NCBI RefSeq assembly: GCF_028550415.1
Contig: NZ_JAQQKX010000005.1
Location: 1 to 64,000 of the forward strand
Direction: 5' to 3'
From: Asticcacaulis aquaticus
GTDB taxonomy: Bacteria > Pseudomonadota > Alphaproteobacteria > Caulobacterales > Caulobacteraceae
Length of the DNA: 64,000 bases
Each line of letters starts with the position of its first letter. The stretch's first letter is position 1. The notes below the pieces were generated by a model, which saw nothing but the letters and a program-made list of their open reading frames with translations, was not told the DNA's origin and made no database searches. Positions 34,847-43,468 of the stretch are shown here, piece by piece. The translations under genes were made by a program, and so were the position numbers.

Positions 34847-35716
34847 ATGGGGGGTAATGTGGCGCTTTCCATAGGCCATCTGCCGGAAAAGGTTAAGGCG
34901 TTTCTCGATGAACACGCCATAGGGCCGCGCTTGCGTGAGGGCGCAATGCAGGCGCTTGACCTGATCTATCCGCGTCAGCCCCTCAGCCACGACCCCGATA
35001 TCCGCAACTATGCGGGGCCGTCGGTGTCGGTTCAGGCCTCCGGGCTCGATGCCGGGGATTGGGCCGCGATCCGTTTTCTCGGCGACGACGGTTGCGATAT
35101 GTGCGCGCGACTGTTCGAAGGCGGTCTGCATCTGGGGACAGGTGCCCTGTGCGACGACTGCACGAAGACGCCATTTCCGTTCAAACGCGGTCGCGCGGCC
35201 TGTATCTATGGCGAGGCGTCGAAGGGTTTGATTCTCGCCTTCAAACACGCTGACCGGCTCGATTTGCGGCCCGTTCTGCTCGGTTGGTTGTCGCGCGCCG
35301 GGGCCGGGATCATGCCGGACATCGACGTCATCGTGCCCGTACCGCTGCACGTCGATCGGCTATTTCAGCGGCGCTATAATCAGGCTTGCGAACTGGCTCG
35401 ACCTTTGGCACGCGCATTCCACAAAGACTTTGAACCCGACGGTTTGCGCCGCGTCCGCCCGACGCATCAGCAGGGCGGCAGTCTGGCGCGTACCGCCAAA
35501 GGTCGTCGCGCGGATCGCTATGAGAATGTGAAAAACGCCTTTGCCGTGACGCCTGCCGGGCAACGCCATTTGCGCGGGCGGCATGTGCTGCTGATTGATG
35601 ATGTGTTCACCTCCGGCGCAACGCTGTCGGCCTGCGCGACAGAACTGCTTAAGGCCGGGGCGCGTCAGGTCGATGTGCTGGTCCTGGCCCGCGCGGTCCC
35701 TGCCTCACTGTTATAA
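34847..35716 (+). CDS. ComF-family phosphoribosyltransferase-like protein
   Basis: This 289-residue protein has a zinc motif (CDMCARLF, ALCDDCTKTPFPF) and a C-terminal phosphoribosyltransferase fold with the PRPP loop VLLIDDVFTSGATL. ComF proteins are needed for DNA uptake in some bacteria, but no uptake genes are near. Usual members start near the stretch seen here as LDLIYPRQ, so the real start may be ATG 34946, preceded by GAGGG, rather than ATG 34847. That choice would also leave about 110 bp for promoters. Confidence 0.8.
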   Translation: MGGNVALSIGHLPEKVKAFLDEHAIGPRLREGAMQALDLIYPRQPLSHDPDIRNYAGPSVSVQASGLDAGDWAAIRFLGDDGCDMCARLFEGGLHLGTGALCDDCTKTPFPFKRGRAACIYGEASKGLILAFKHADRLDLRPVLLGWLSRAGAGIMPDIDVIVPVPLHVDRLFQRRYNQACELARPLARAFHKDFEPDGLRRVRPTHQQGGSLARTAKGRRADRYENVKNAFAVTPAGQRHLRGRHVLLIDDVFTSGATLSACATELLKAGARQVDVLVLARAVPASLL

Positions 35717-35800
35717 GCGCGCCACACACCCTTCTTTAAAACTTACAAGCCCTTGCCTATATAAGTGTTTATGACATTGTTACGTTTTGACGAGTGACTC

Positions 35801-36055
35801 ATGGCCAATATCGAAATCTACACCAAGCCCTACTGCCCCTATTGCGAGCGCGCCAAGTCGCTGTTCGACCGTAAAGGCGTCGAGTTCAAGGAAATTATCG
35901 CCTCGAACGACCCTGCGCTGCGCAAGGAAATGAACGAGCGCTCGGGCCGCAGCACCTATCCGCAAATCTTTATCGACGGACTGCATGTCGGTGGTTGCGA
36001 TGACCTGATGGCGCTCGATTCGCGCGGTGGTCTGGACCCGCTTCTGGCCGCTTAA
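35801..36055 (+). CDS. grxC: Glutaredoxin 3
   Basis: This 84-residue glutathione-dependent thiol oxidoreductase has the active site KPYCPYCERAKSLF at residues 9-22, the cis-Pro segment STYPQIFIDG and the glutathione-binding end HVGGCDDL. The length is typical of GrxC. A one-base gap separates its TAA from the amidohydrolase gene, so grxC, the nitrilase-like gene and DUF1178 form an operon. Confidence 0.95.
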   Translation: MANIEIYTKPYCPYCERAKSLFDRKGVEFKEIIASNDPALRKEMNERSGRSTYPQIFIDGLHVGGCDDLMALDSRGGLDPLLAA

Positions 36056-36056
36056 G

Positions 36057-36881
36057 ATGAAAGTTGCGCTCCTTCAGACGACGACGCCCGGCCGCCCGGA
36101 TCAGGCTTTGGCACACCTGACACCGCTGTATGAGACGGCGGTGGCTCAGGGTGCGCAACTGATCCTGACGCCGGAATGCTCGAACCTGATGGAGCAGCGC
36201 AAGGACCGCAAGGCCGAGGTCGTCACGACGCTGGAGGGCGACGCCTGCGTGCAAGGTGTGCAGGCTTTGGTGAAGCGTTATCGCGTCCCGACGCTTCTCG
36301 GTTCGGCCATCGTCGCCTCGCCCGACAACGACGAAGATCGTGCCGTCAACCGCACGCTCTATTTCGACGGCAATGGCGAGATCGCGGCCTATTACGACAA
36401 GATACACTTGTTCGATGCGACGACGCCGAACGGCGAGGTCTATCGCGAAAGCGCCTCGGTCAAGGGCGGTGATCGCGCGGTCGTGGCGCAAACGCCGTTC
36501 GGTGGATTGGGCCTGACCATCTGTTACGATGTGCGCTTCGGCTATCTGCACCGGGCTCTGGCGCAGGCAGGCGCCGCGATGATCGCTGTGCCTGCGGCAT
36601 TTACGGTGCCGACCGGTCAGGCGCATTGGGAAGTCATGCTGCGTGCGCGAGCAATTGAAACCGGCGCGTTTATCCTCGCTCCGGCGCAGGGTGGACAACA
36701 CGAGGATGGCCGCAAAACCTGGGGCCATTCCATGGTCGTCAATCCGTGGGGCGAGGTCATAGCGCAGCTCAATCATGACCACCCAGCGGTGCTGATGGTC
36801 GATATCGATCTGGCCGAGGTCGCCCGCGCCCGCGCGGCGATCCCGCAACTACAACACGACAGGACCTTTGTACGCGTATGA
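36057..36881 (+). CDS. Carbon-nitrogen hydrolase (nitrilase superfamily, Nit-like)
   Basis: This 274-residue protein has the Glu-Lys-Cys catalytic triad in LTPECSNLM, YDKIHLFD and LTICYDVRF. These blocks are typical of Nit/omega-amidase-like members, which in several organisms repair deaminated glutathione. That fits its neighbour, glutaredoxin, one base upstream. ATG 36057 is used because it directly follows the grxC stop; a longer frame would overlap grxC. It overlaps the DUF1178 gene by 4 nt (ATGA). Confidence 0.9.
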   Translation: MKVALLQTTTPGRPDQALAHLTPLYETAVAQGAQLILTPECSNLMEQRKDRKAEVVTTLEGDACVQGVQALVKRYRVPTLLGSAIVASPDNDEDRAVNRTLYFDGNGEIAAYYDKIHLFDATTPNGEVYRESASVKGGDRAVVAQTPFGGLGLTICYDVRFGYLHRALAQAGAAMIAVPAAFTVPTGQAHWEVMLRARAIETGAFILAPAQGGQHEDGRKTWGHSMVVNPWGEVIAQLNHDHPAVLMVDIDLAEVARARAAIPQLQHDRTFVRV

Positions 36882-37315
36882 TCCGCTATGCCCTCAGATG
36901 TGAATTCGACCACGAATTCGAGGCGTGGTTTTCCAATTCCAGCGCCTTCGACGAGCAGAAGGCGAAGGCGCTGATCGAGTGCCCGCATTGCGGCTCTCTG
37001 CACGTGGATAAGGCGATCATGGCGCCGATGGTGCGCACCTCGGAAACGGTGGATGCGCGTCAGGCCGATGCCACAAGGGCCATGCGCGAAGCTTTGCATA
37101 AGGTGCGCAAGCACGTCGAACAGAACTTCGACTATGTGGGCAACTCGTTCGCCAAAGAAGCGCGCGACATGCACGACGGCATCGCGCCCGAACGCGCCAT
37201 CTATGGTGAAGCCAGCCGCGAAGAAATCCGGGAACTGGTCGAGGACGGCGTGCCGATCGCGCCCTTACCCGCCGCACCTGAGGCGGTAACGCCGAAATCG
37301 AAAGCCCTGAATTAG
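36878..37315 (+). CDS. DUF1178 family protein
   Basis: This 145-residue protein starts MIRYALRCEFDHEFEAWF and has the zinc-like pair ECPHCGS, both diagnostic of DUF1178. The middle part (FDYVGNSFAKEARDMHDG) is also conserved in the family, and the C-terminal tail is Pro-rich. No function is known. Overlap with the amidohydrolase gene shows it is the third gene of the grxC operon. Confidence 0.88.
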   Translation: MIRYALRCEFDHEFEAWFSNSSAFDEQKAKALIECPHCGSLHVDKAIMAPMVRTSETVDARQADATRAMREALHKVRKHVEQNFDYVGNSFAKEARDMHDGIAPERAIYGEASREEIRELVEDGVPIAPLPAAPEAVTPKSKALN

Positions 37316-37377
37316 GACGTAAAGCATTAACGAATTCTTGGCCGAGACCTTGCATAAGAGATGCAATGGAGACCGCC

Positions 37378-37866
37378 ATGAAACGCCTTGCCCTGATTGT
37401 CGCCCTGATGTTGATGCCCGTTGCCGCCTGCTCTCAGGTGCCGGTGACGGCGGCTGTGGTTAACCCTTTGTCGCGCGAACCGTTCTACGCGATGATCGTC
37501 AAGGACGCGGGCAATCTCAAGGCGACGACGGAGGGGTTCGCCAAAGCGCCGTCATTGGCATTACTGTCGCAACCGGGGTTCACCAAATATGCCGAGGCGA
37601 TTACGGACCTGTCGGCGCGCGATCTGAAAGGGCATCAGGATCTCAAAAAGCGCGGCACGGACAATGATCTGAAATGCGTGCTGATGGGGGTATCGCTCGA
37701 TTTGCCGATCAAGCTGAAAGCCATTCAGGCGGCGACAACCGAAGCCGAACTCAAAAGGGCTTTGAACGATATGGCTTTGTTGCTGGGCGATAATATCGAC
37801 GTCATCGTCACGCCCGCGACGGCGGATTCAGGCCTCGATTGCGTCATCGAGTTTGGTGATAAGTAA
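37378..37866 (+). CDS. Hypothetical lipoprotein
   Basis: This 162-residue protein starts MKRLALIVALMLMPVAAC, with a lipobox PVAAC at residue 18. The mature part is helical, with two further Cys residues (LKCVLMG, LDCVIEFG) that may pair. GGAGACC lies before ATG 37378. I do not recognise the family. It converges on the DsbD-like gene, with the 156-bp inverted repeat between them. Confidence 0.7.
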   Translation: MKRLALIVALMLMPVAACSQVPVTAAVVNPLSREPFYAMIVKDAGNLKATTEGFAKAPSLALLSQPGFTKYAEAITDLSARDLKGHQDLKKRGTDNDLKCVLMGVSLDLPIKLKAIQAATTEAELKRALNDMALLLGDNIDVIVTPATADSGLDCVIEFGDK

Positions 37867-37872
37867 GTAAGG

Positions 37873-38028
37873 TTTGACCACGAAAAACACGAAAAGCACG
37901 AAAATGGAGTACGCTTAAATTCTTGCGCGAAGCGCCTAAAATTGGAGTTGTGAGACGATGGAAAAAGCCCTTCGGGTAAAGACTGAGCAACCAATTTTTT
38001 CGTGCTTTTCGTGTTTTTCGTGGTCAAA
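37873..38028. repeat. 156-bp element with perfect 32-nt inverted ends
   Basis: The left end TTTGACCACGAAAAACAC and the following GAAAAGCACGAAAA are exactly complementary to the right end (37997-38028). The centre is 92 nt. It fills the space between the convergent lipoprotein and DsbD-like genes. A short apparent reading frame inside it starting MTTKNTKSTK is a product of the repeat and is not a gene. Confidence 0.92.
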
Positions 38029-38030
38029 TC

Positions 38031-40067
38031 TTACTTCTTCAAAACTTTCACCAAATCATCCGTCTTGAGCAACTGACCCAGCACCACGGGTTCAGCGTTG
38101 TTTGCTCCGTAATAGACGTAGAGCGGCACCCCGGAACGACCATTCTGGCTCAGATATTGCGAAATCGCCGCGTCCTGATTGGTCCAGTCACCGACCATAT
38201 AGACCGTGCCGGATTGCGTCAGTGCGTCCTTGAACGTTCTGGTCTCAAACACCAGTCTTTCATTCACCTTGCACGTCACGCACCAGGCGGCGGTCAGATT
38301 GACCAGCACCGGCTTGCCCTGTGCGCGCAGTTCGGCGATGCGGGCGGTCGAGAAGGGTTCATGGTCGGTGGCGACAGTCGGCGTGACGTTGGGCTTTTGC
38401 ACGGCGGCGATGCCGGCGACGACCAGGGCCAGCCCCAGAAACAGCGGACGCAGGACGGACGGTAAGGACAGTTTCGGCCACCACAATCCGGCGGTCAGCA
38501 GCGCCAGCGCGATCACCAGCGCAAACAGGCCCCAACCGGAAACCTGCTGCGCGAAGACCCATGCCATCCACAGGGCGGCACCGTACATAGGCACCGCCAG
38601 AATAAGCCGCAGGCGGTCCATCCACGGACCGGGGCGGGGCATCTTTGCGGCCACGGCGGGGACGTAGGTGATCAGGTAGGTCAGGGCGATGACGGGCAGG
38701 GCGAAGCCAAGCCCCAGAGCCAGAAACACAGTGATGCTGACCACACCGCCCTGCGCCAGTGCGACGCCCAGAGCCGTGGCCATGAACGGAGCGGTACACG
38801 GTGCGGCGACGACGACAGCCAAGGCTCCGGTCAATACGGCGGTCACGTCGGCGTTTTTACCGCTCAATCGTCCGCCCGCCAGCGATTGCAGGCTGGAGCC
38901 GACCTCGAACAGGCCGGACATGTTGAGCGCCACGGCGAGCAGCAGCAACGACAGCCCCGCCGTCACCCACGGCGACTGCAACTGAAAGCCCCAGCCGAGC
39001 GCTGAACCGAGCACGCTCAGGACCAGCCCCAGCACAGTAAAGGTCAGCAACACGCCAAGGCCGTAGAACAGGGATTCACGCCGTCCGGCGGCCCCTTCGT
39101 GGCCAGCACGGGCCAGCGCCAGAAGCTTCATCGACAGGACCGGGAAGACGCATGGCATCAGGTTGAGGATCAGGCCGCCGACAAAGGCCAGCCCCATCGC
39201 GGTTAGGACGCCCGCGATGTTAATGTCCGGCTTTGCGGCGGCGGGACGACCAAGCCCTGAAGTTCCGGCGTGCAGTTCGCCAGCGGGCACGGTGATCGCG
39301 TAGGATTGGCCCGAAGCGAATTTGATGACGGCCGCGAATGGCGCCTCGATAGCGCGTTTGGTTTTGAGGGTCATACTGAACCCCTTGGGGCCCAGTTCGA
39401 TGGTTTGCGCGGCGGACGGGTCGATCAGTCCGCCTTCGACGGGGAACAGATAGGCGCCTCCGGGATGGGTGAAATCCTCCGTTTGCGCGGGCGAGAGCAG
39501 GCCAAGCGTCAGGGTATTGCCATCGACTTTGTAAGCGCCGGCGACCGGCACGGTCTGCGGCAATCCGGCATGCGCCTTGCTGAAATCGCTCAGTTTTTCC
39601 GGTGTGACGGTGACCTTGAGATCGAGCGACAGATTGACGGTTTCCGGCACGCAGACCTTTTCGCAGACGAGGAAATCGACGCGTGCCTTGACCGGCAATA
39701 CACCCGACGTCAGGGCCGAACCGTTGGTCAGCTTCGCCAGCAGGAAGGTCTCAGAACTGTAGCCATAGTTGGTCAGGCCCATATAGGGCTGCACCTCCGG
39801 CGTCGGGAAAACGAGGTCCGACACCGCGACATTGAGGGGCAATGTCCACGTCACGCGCGGCGCAAGGCCCGTATCGCCGGGGTTTTGCCAGTAGGTGTGC
39901 CAGCCTTTCAGCGGCACATGGCGGATGGCCAGCCACGTCTCGCCGCCCTTTGTGACGGTGGTCTCCGCGATCAGCTCGGTGGTGAGGTGGGCGGTTTTGA
40001 CCGGTTCGGCGATCGCCATACCGTTGAGGGCAAAAAACGCGAGTACCAAAGCTAAGAGTTTACGCAC
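38031..40067 (-). CDS. DsbD-like protein-disulfide reductase
   Basis: This protein of about 678 residues has a signal peptide (MRKLLALVLAFFALNG, cleavage after AIA). An N-terminal periplasmic domain carries the Cys pair CEKVCVPE. A membrane core of about eight helices follows (about 290-560, with CVFPVLSMK and CTAPFMATALG, each with one of the core Cys). A C-terminal thioredoxin domain has WCVTCK. It passes reducing power from the cytoplasm to periplasmic disulfide enzymes. GTG 40067 follows GGGTGATCAG; a longer upstream frame would bury the signal peptide. Confidence 0.9.
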   Translation of the reverse strand: MRKLLALVLAFFALNGMAIAEPVKTAHLTTELIAETTVTKGGETWLAIRHVPLKGWHTYWQNPGDTGLAPRVTWTLPLNVAVSDLVFPTPEVQPYMGLTNYGYSSETFLLAKLTNGSALTSGVLPVKARVDFLVCEKVCVPETVNLSLDLKVTVTPEKLSDFSKAHAGLPQTVPVAGAYKVDGNTLTLGLLSPAQTEDFTHPGGAYLFPVEGGLIDPSAAQTIELGPKGFSMTLKTKRAIEAPFAAVIKFASGQSYAITVPAGELHAGTSGLGRPAAAKPDINIAGVLTAMGLAFVGGLILNLMPCVFPVLSMKLLALARAGHEGAAGRRESLFYGLGVLLTFTVLGLVLSVLGSALGWGFQLQSPWVTAGLSLLLLAVALNMSGLFEVGSSLQSLAGGRLSGKNADVTAVLTGALAVVVAAPCTAPFMATALGVALAQGGVVSITVFLALGLGFALPVIALTYLITYVPAVAAKMPRPGPWMDRLRLILAVPMYGAALWMAWVFAQQVSGWGLFALVIALALLTAGLWWPKLSLPSVLRPLFLGLALVVAGIAAVQKPNVTPTVATDHEPFSTARIAELRAQGKPVLVNLTAAWCVTCKVNERLVFETRTFKDALTQSGTVYMVGDWTNQDAAISQYLSQNGRSGVPLYVYYGANNAEPVVLGQLLKTDDLVKVLKK

Positions 40068-40232
40068 CTGATCACCCGTCGAAAATGTCACGGTCTTATA
40101 CGATCCGATATGGGATTTGGCTTGGATAAAAATCAAGCCGCGCAAATTTGTTCGAAAATGCGTGAGCTTGCGACGGAACTGTCTTTGCGCTACGTATGAT
40201 TGGTCGAACAATCAAAAATGGTCATTGTCTTA

Positions 40233-40244
40233 TTGGTTGACCAA
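40233..40244. promoter_or_regulatory. Candidate GntR-type operator TTGGT-TG-ACCAA
   Basis: A perfect 5-bp inverted repeat with a 2-bp spacer lies 59 bp upstream of the GH2 start codon. It resembles the TTGGTATACCAA palindromes bound by ExuR/UxuR-type FCD regulators. An imperfect relative, ATTGGTCGAACAAT, starts at 40198. Confidence 0.35.
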
Positions 40245-40302
40245 AAGCACAGACAAAAGGGGTGCGGCGATCACATCGCTGCCGGAATAGAGGATCACGG
40301 CT

Positions 40303-43300
40303 TTGACGTCCAAATGGCTTAAAATTGCGCTGGTATCGGCGTCCGTTCTCGCGCTGGCCGCACCAGCATTCGCGCATCGCGCTTCGGTGGCGGTGCCGTC
40401 GCCGCGTCAGAGCTACAGCTTCGATCAGGGCTGGAAGATGAAGACCGGCGATGATGCCAAGGCGTCGGACATGGCTTTCGACGACAAGGCCTGGGCCGAC
40501 GTCACCCTGCCGAATGCGTTTAACGAGGAAGAAGCCTTCGCGTCCGATATCCATGAGCAGAAAACGGGTATCACCTGGTATCGCAAGCATTTCAAGCTCC
40601 CGGCGGGTGCCAAGCCCGAGCACGTCCTGATCGAGTTCGAGGGCGTGCGCCACATCGCCGACGTCTGGGTCAACGGTGTCAAGATCGGCTACAACGAAAA
40701 CGGCGTCATGGCCTTTGGTTTCGACATCTCGAAGGCGATGAAAGACGGCGACAACGTCATCGCCGTGCGCGTCGACAACGACTGGGCGGCGCGCGAACGC
40801 ACGACCGGTACGCGTTATCAGTGGGCCGACAAGAACTTCTACGCCAACTATGGCGGCATCAACAAATCGGTCGTCCTGCACCTGACCGGCGGCGTCTATC
40901 AGACCCTGCCCCTGTGGTCGTCGCTGAACACGACCGGCGCCTATATCTACGGCAAGGACTATGACATTGCGGGCAAATCGGCGACGATCCACGCCGAGTC
41001 CGAAGTGAAGAACGACAGCGCCGCCGAGCGCACCCTGACCTACGGTGTGCAGATCCGCGACCTCGACGGCAAGGTGGTCGCCACCTTCGACGGCGGGCAG
41101 ACGAAGATCGCCGCCGGACAGACCGCGACGCTGAAAGCCGAAAAGAAGGTTGCGGGTCTCAACTTCTGGAGCTGGGGCTACGGCTATCTCTATACGGTGA
41201 CGACGACCCTCAGCGAAAACGGCAAGGTCATCGACGCGATGGATACCCGTACGGGCTTCCGTTCGACCGATTTTTCCGACGGCAAGGTCAAGCTCAATGG
41301 CCGCGTTCTGCTGATGAAGGGCTATGCCCAGCGCACGACCAACGAATGGCCGGGCGTCGGCACCTCCGTCCCGCCGTGGATTTCGGACTTCGGCAACAAT
41401 ATGATGCTGGAAGGTAACGGCAATCTGGTGCGTTGGATGCACGTCACGCCATCGAAGCAGGACGTCGAATCCTCCGATCGTCTCGGTTTGATTCAGGCCA
41501 TGGGCGCGGGCGATTCCGAAGGCGATCCGCAGGACCGCCGCTTCGATCTGCGCGTCGAGCTGATGCGCGACGCTATCATCTATAACCGCAACAATCCGTC
41601 GATCCTGTTCTATGAGAGCGGCAACAAGGGCATCACCGAAGACCATATGGCCAGGATGAAGGCCGTGCGCGATCAGTACGACCCGAACGGTGGCCGCGTC
41701 ATCGGTTCGCGCGAAATGCTCGATTCCAAAATCGCCGAATATGGCGGTGAAATGCTCTATATCAACAAGTCGAAGTCGAAGCCCGTCTGGGCGATGGAGT
41801 ATTCGCGCGACGAAGCCGCCCGCGCCTATCAGGACGACTTCACGCCGCCGTTTCACAAAGATAGCCCCGCCTATAACCGCAATGTCGAAACCATCGCGGT
41901 CGAAAACGTCAAGCGCTGGTGGGACTTCTATCAGTATCGTCCGGGCACGGGCGACCGCGTCAGTGCGGGCGGCGTCAATATCGGCTTTACGGACTCCAAT
42001 TCGCACTTCCGCGGCGACAATAATTACCGTCGTTCGGGCGAGGTTGATGCCATGCGTCTGCCTAAGGACAGCCTGTGGGTCCACAAGGTGATGTGGGACG
42101 GCTGGGTCAATTCGGAGGGCTATCATACCTTCCTGATCGGTCACTGGAACTACGCAGCAGGCGTCAAGAAGGATATCTTCGTGGCGTCGAACGGCGACAG
42201 TGTCGAGCTGTTCCTTAACGGCAAGTCGCTGGGCAAAGGCGAGAAGTCCGACGGCTTCCTGTTCACCTTCAAAAATGTCGCCTATGCGCCGGGTGAACTG
42301 AAGGCTGTAGCGACCTATACCGACGGCAAGACGTCTCAGGACGTGCGCAAGACCGCCGGTGCACCGGTCGCCGTGAAACTGACGCCGGTCTACGGGCCGC
42401 GCGGCTTTGTCGCCGACGGTATGGACGCCATGCTGGTCGATGTCGAGGTGGTCGACAAGGACGGCAACCGCGTGCCGACCGCCTTCAATAAGATCAATTT
42501 CAAGCTCGACGGCGCGGCGGTGTGGAAGGGCGGCATCGCGCAGGAAGAGGGTGGGGCCGACGCCAACAAGCCCGACACCAAGAACCCGCAGGATTGCAAG
42601 TGCACCTCGGCGGATAAGAAAAAATCCACCAACTACGTCCTGTCGCCCGTCCTGCCGGTCGAAGGCGGTATCAACCGTGTCCTGATCCGTTCGACGACGA
42701 AGGCAGGCAAGGTGACGCTGACTGCCTCGGCGGACGGCCTGAAACCCGCGACGATTTCGGCCGCCACCAAGGCCATCGTGGTCAAGGACGGCCTGTCTAC
42801 GGTCTTTGCCGAGGATGCGCAGCCGGTCAACCTGTCGCGCGGTCCGACGCCGCTGACGCCGTCTTATACAGACACGATGAAGGGCGTGAAGGTGCTCGGT
42901 ATCACCGCCGGGTCGAACGCCGCCGACGCGGCGAAGTCGCACGACGATGACGAGCGCTCGACGTGGAACTCGGACGGCACGCCGAACGGGGCGTGGATCG
43001 AATACGCGCTGGACGACGCGCAACCCGTGTCGAACGTCTCGCTGCGCCTGACCGGCTGGCGCGTGCGCAGCTACCCGATCCGCATCCTGCTTGACGGCAA
43101 GGAAGTCTATAAGGGCGAGGCGGCGAAATCGCTCGGCTATGTCGATTTCAACTTCCCGGCCCAAAAGGCGAAAGCCCTGCGCATCGAACTGACCTCGGCA
43201 ACCCAGGACCGCGACGGTTTCGGCAATATCATCGAGGTGACAACCGATCGTGATGGCGCATCGACCGGGGCCGAAAAGGTCAAGACCGGCAATATCCTCA

Positions 43301-43338
43301 GCATCGTAGAGGCCGACATTCAGGGGCCGGCCCAATAG
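40303..43338 (+). CDS. Exported GH2 glycoside hydrolase (beta-galactosidase-like)
   Basis: This 1011-residue enzyme has a signal peptide (cleavage near APAFAHR). The GH2 sugar-binding domain (about 35-210: DVTLPNAFNE, ITWYRKHFKLP, VWVNGVKIGYNENG) is followed by an Ig domain, the TIM barrel (about 325-600), a DUF4982-like domain and a C-terminal discoidin-like module (about 880-1010). The nucleophile Glu is kept in VWAMEYS (Glu 499), but the usual acid/base NE is replaced by GNK (Lys 442). It starts with TTG 40303 after GAGG; no ATG or GTG lies in frame before the signal peptide. Confidence 0.85.
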   Translation: MTSKWLKIALVSASVLALAAPAFAHRASVAVPSPRQSYSFDQGWKMKTGDDAKASDMAFDDKAWADVTLPNAFNEEEAFASDIHEQKTGITWYRKHFKLPAGAKPEHVLIEFEGVRHIADVWVNGVKIGYNENGVMAFGFDISKAMKDGDNVIAVRVDNDWAARERTTGTRYQWADKNFYANYGGINKSVVLHLTGGVYQTLPLWSSLNTTGAYIYGKDYDIAGKSATIHAESEVKNDSAAERTLTYGVQIRDLDGKVVATFDGGQTKIAAGQTATLKAEKKVAGLNFWSWGYGYLYTVTTTLSENGKVIDAMDTRTGFRSTDFSDGKVKLNGRVLLMKGYAQRTTNEWPGVGTSVPPWISDFGNNMMLEGNGNLVRWMHVTPSKQDVESSDRLGLIQAMGAGDSEGDPQDRRFDLRVELMRDAIIYNRNNPSILFYESGNKGITEDHMARMKAVRDQYDPNGGRVIGSREMLDSKIAEYGGEMLYINKSKSKPVWAMEYSRDEAARAYQDDFTPPFHKDSPAYNRNVETIAVENVKRWWDFYQYRPGTGDRVSAGGVNIGFTDSNSHFRGDNNYRRSGEVDAMRLPKDSLWVHKVMWDGWVNSEGYHTFLIGHWNYAAGVKKDIFVASNGDSVELFLNGKSLGKGEKSDGFLFTFKNVAYAPGELKAVATYTDGKTSQDVRKTAGAPVAVKLTPVYGPRGFVADGMDAMLVDVEVVDKDGNRVPTAFNKINFKLDGAAVWKGGIAQEEGGADANKPDTKNPQDCKCTSADKKKSTNYVLSPVLPVEGGINRVLIRSTTKAGKVTLTASADGLKPATISAATKAIVVKDGLSTVFAEDAQPVNLSRGPTPLTPSYTDTMKGVKVLGITAGSNAADAAKSHDDDERSTWNSDGTPNGAWIEYALDDAQPVSNVSLRLTGWRVRSYPIRILLDGKEVYKGEAAKSLGYVDFNFPAQKAKALRIELTSATQDRDGFGNIIEVTTDRDGASTGAEKVKTGNILSIVEADIQGPAQ

Positions 43339-43378
43339 GCCGCTTCTGAAGGCACTCCTCTCTTTATCCCTCAACTTG

Positions 43379-43411
43379 CACCTTCCCGGGACATCGGGAA
43401 GGTGTTTTTTT
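43379..43411 (+). terminator. Rho-independent terminator after the GH2 gene
   Basis: CACCTTCCCG and CGGGAAGGTG pair around GGACAT and are followed by seven T. It lies 40 bp after the GH2 stop codon and 58 bp before the GH43 start. Confidence 0.9.
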
Positions 43412-43468
43412 GTCAGACAAAAGTGAAAGTGTGCTACAGGGGAGGGCAAAACAGGAAGGAACACATAG

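Noticed and set aside
34838-35350. N-terminal extension of the methyltransferase across comF
   Set aside because: It would be antisense to the ComF domain; the methyltransferase fold starts after MTSAPRLF at 34837.
37725-38027. Short frame starting MTTKNTKSTK
   Set aside because: It arises from the CACGAAAA inverted repeat and overlaps the lipoprotein gene; such frames are a known annotation artefact.
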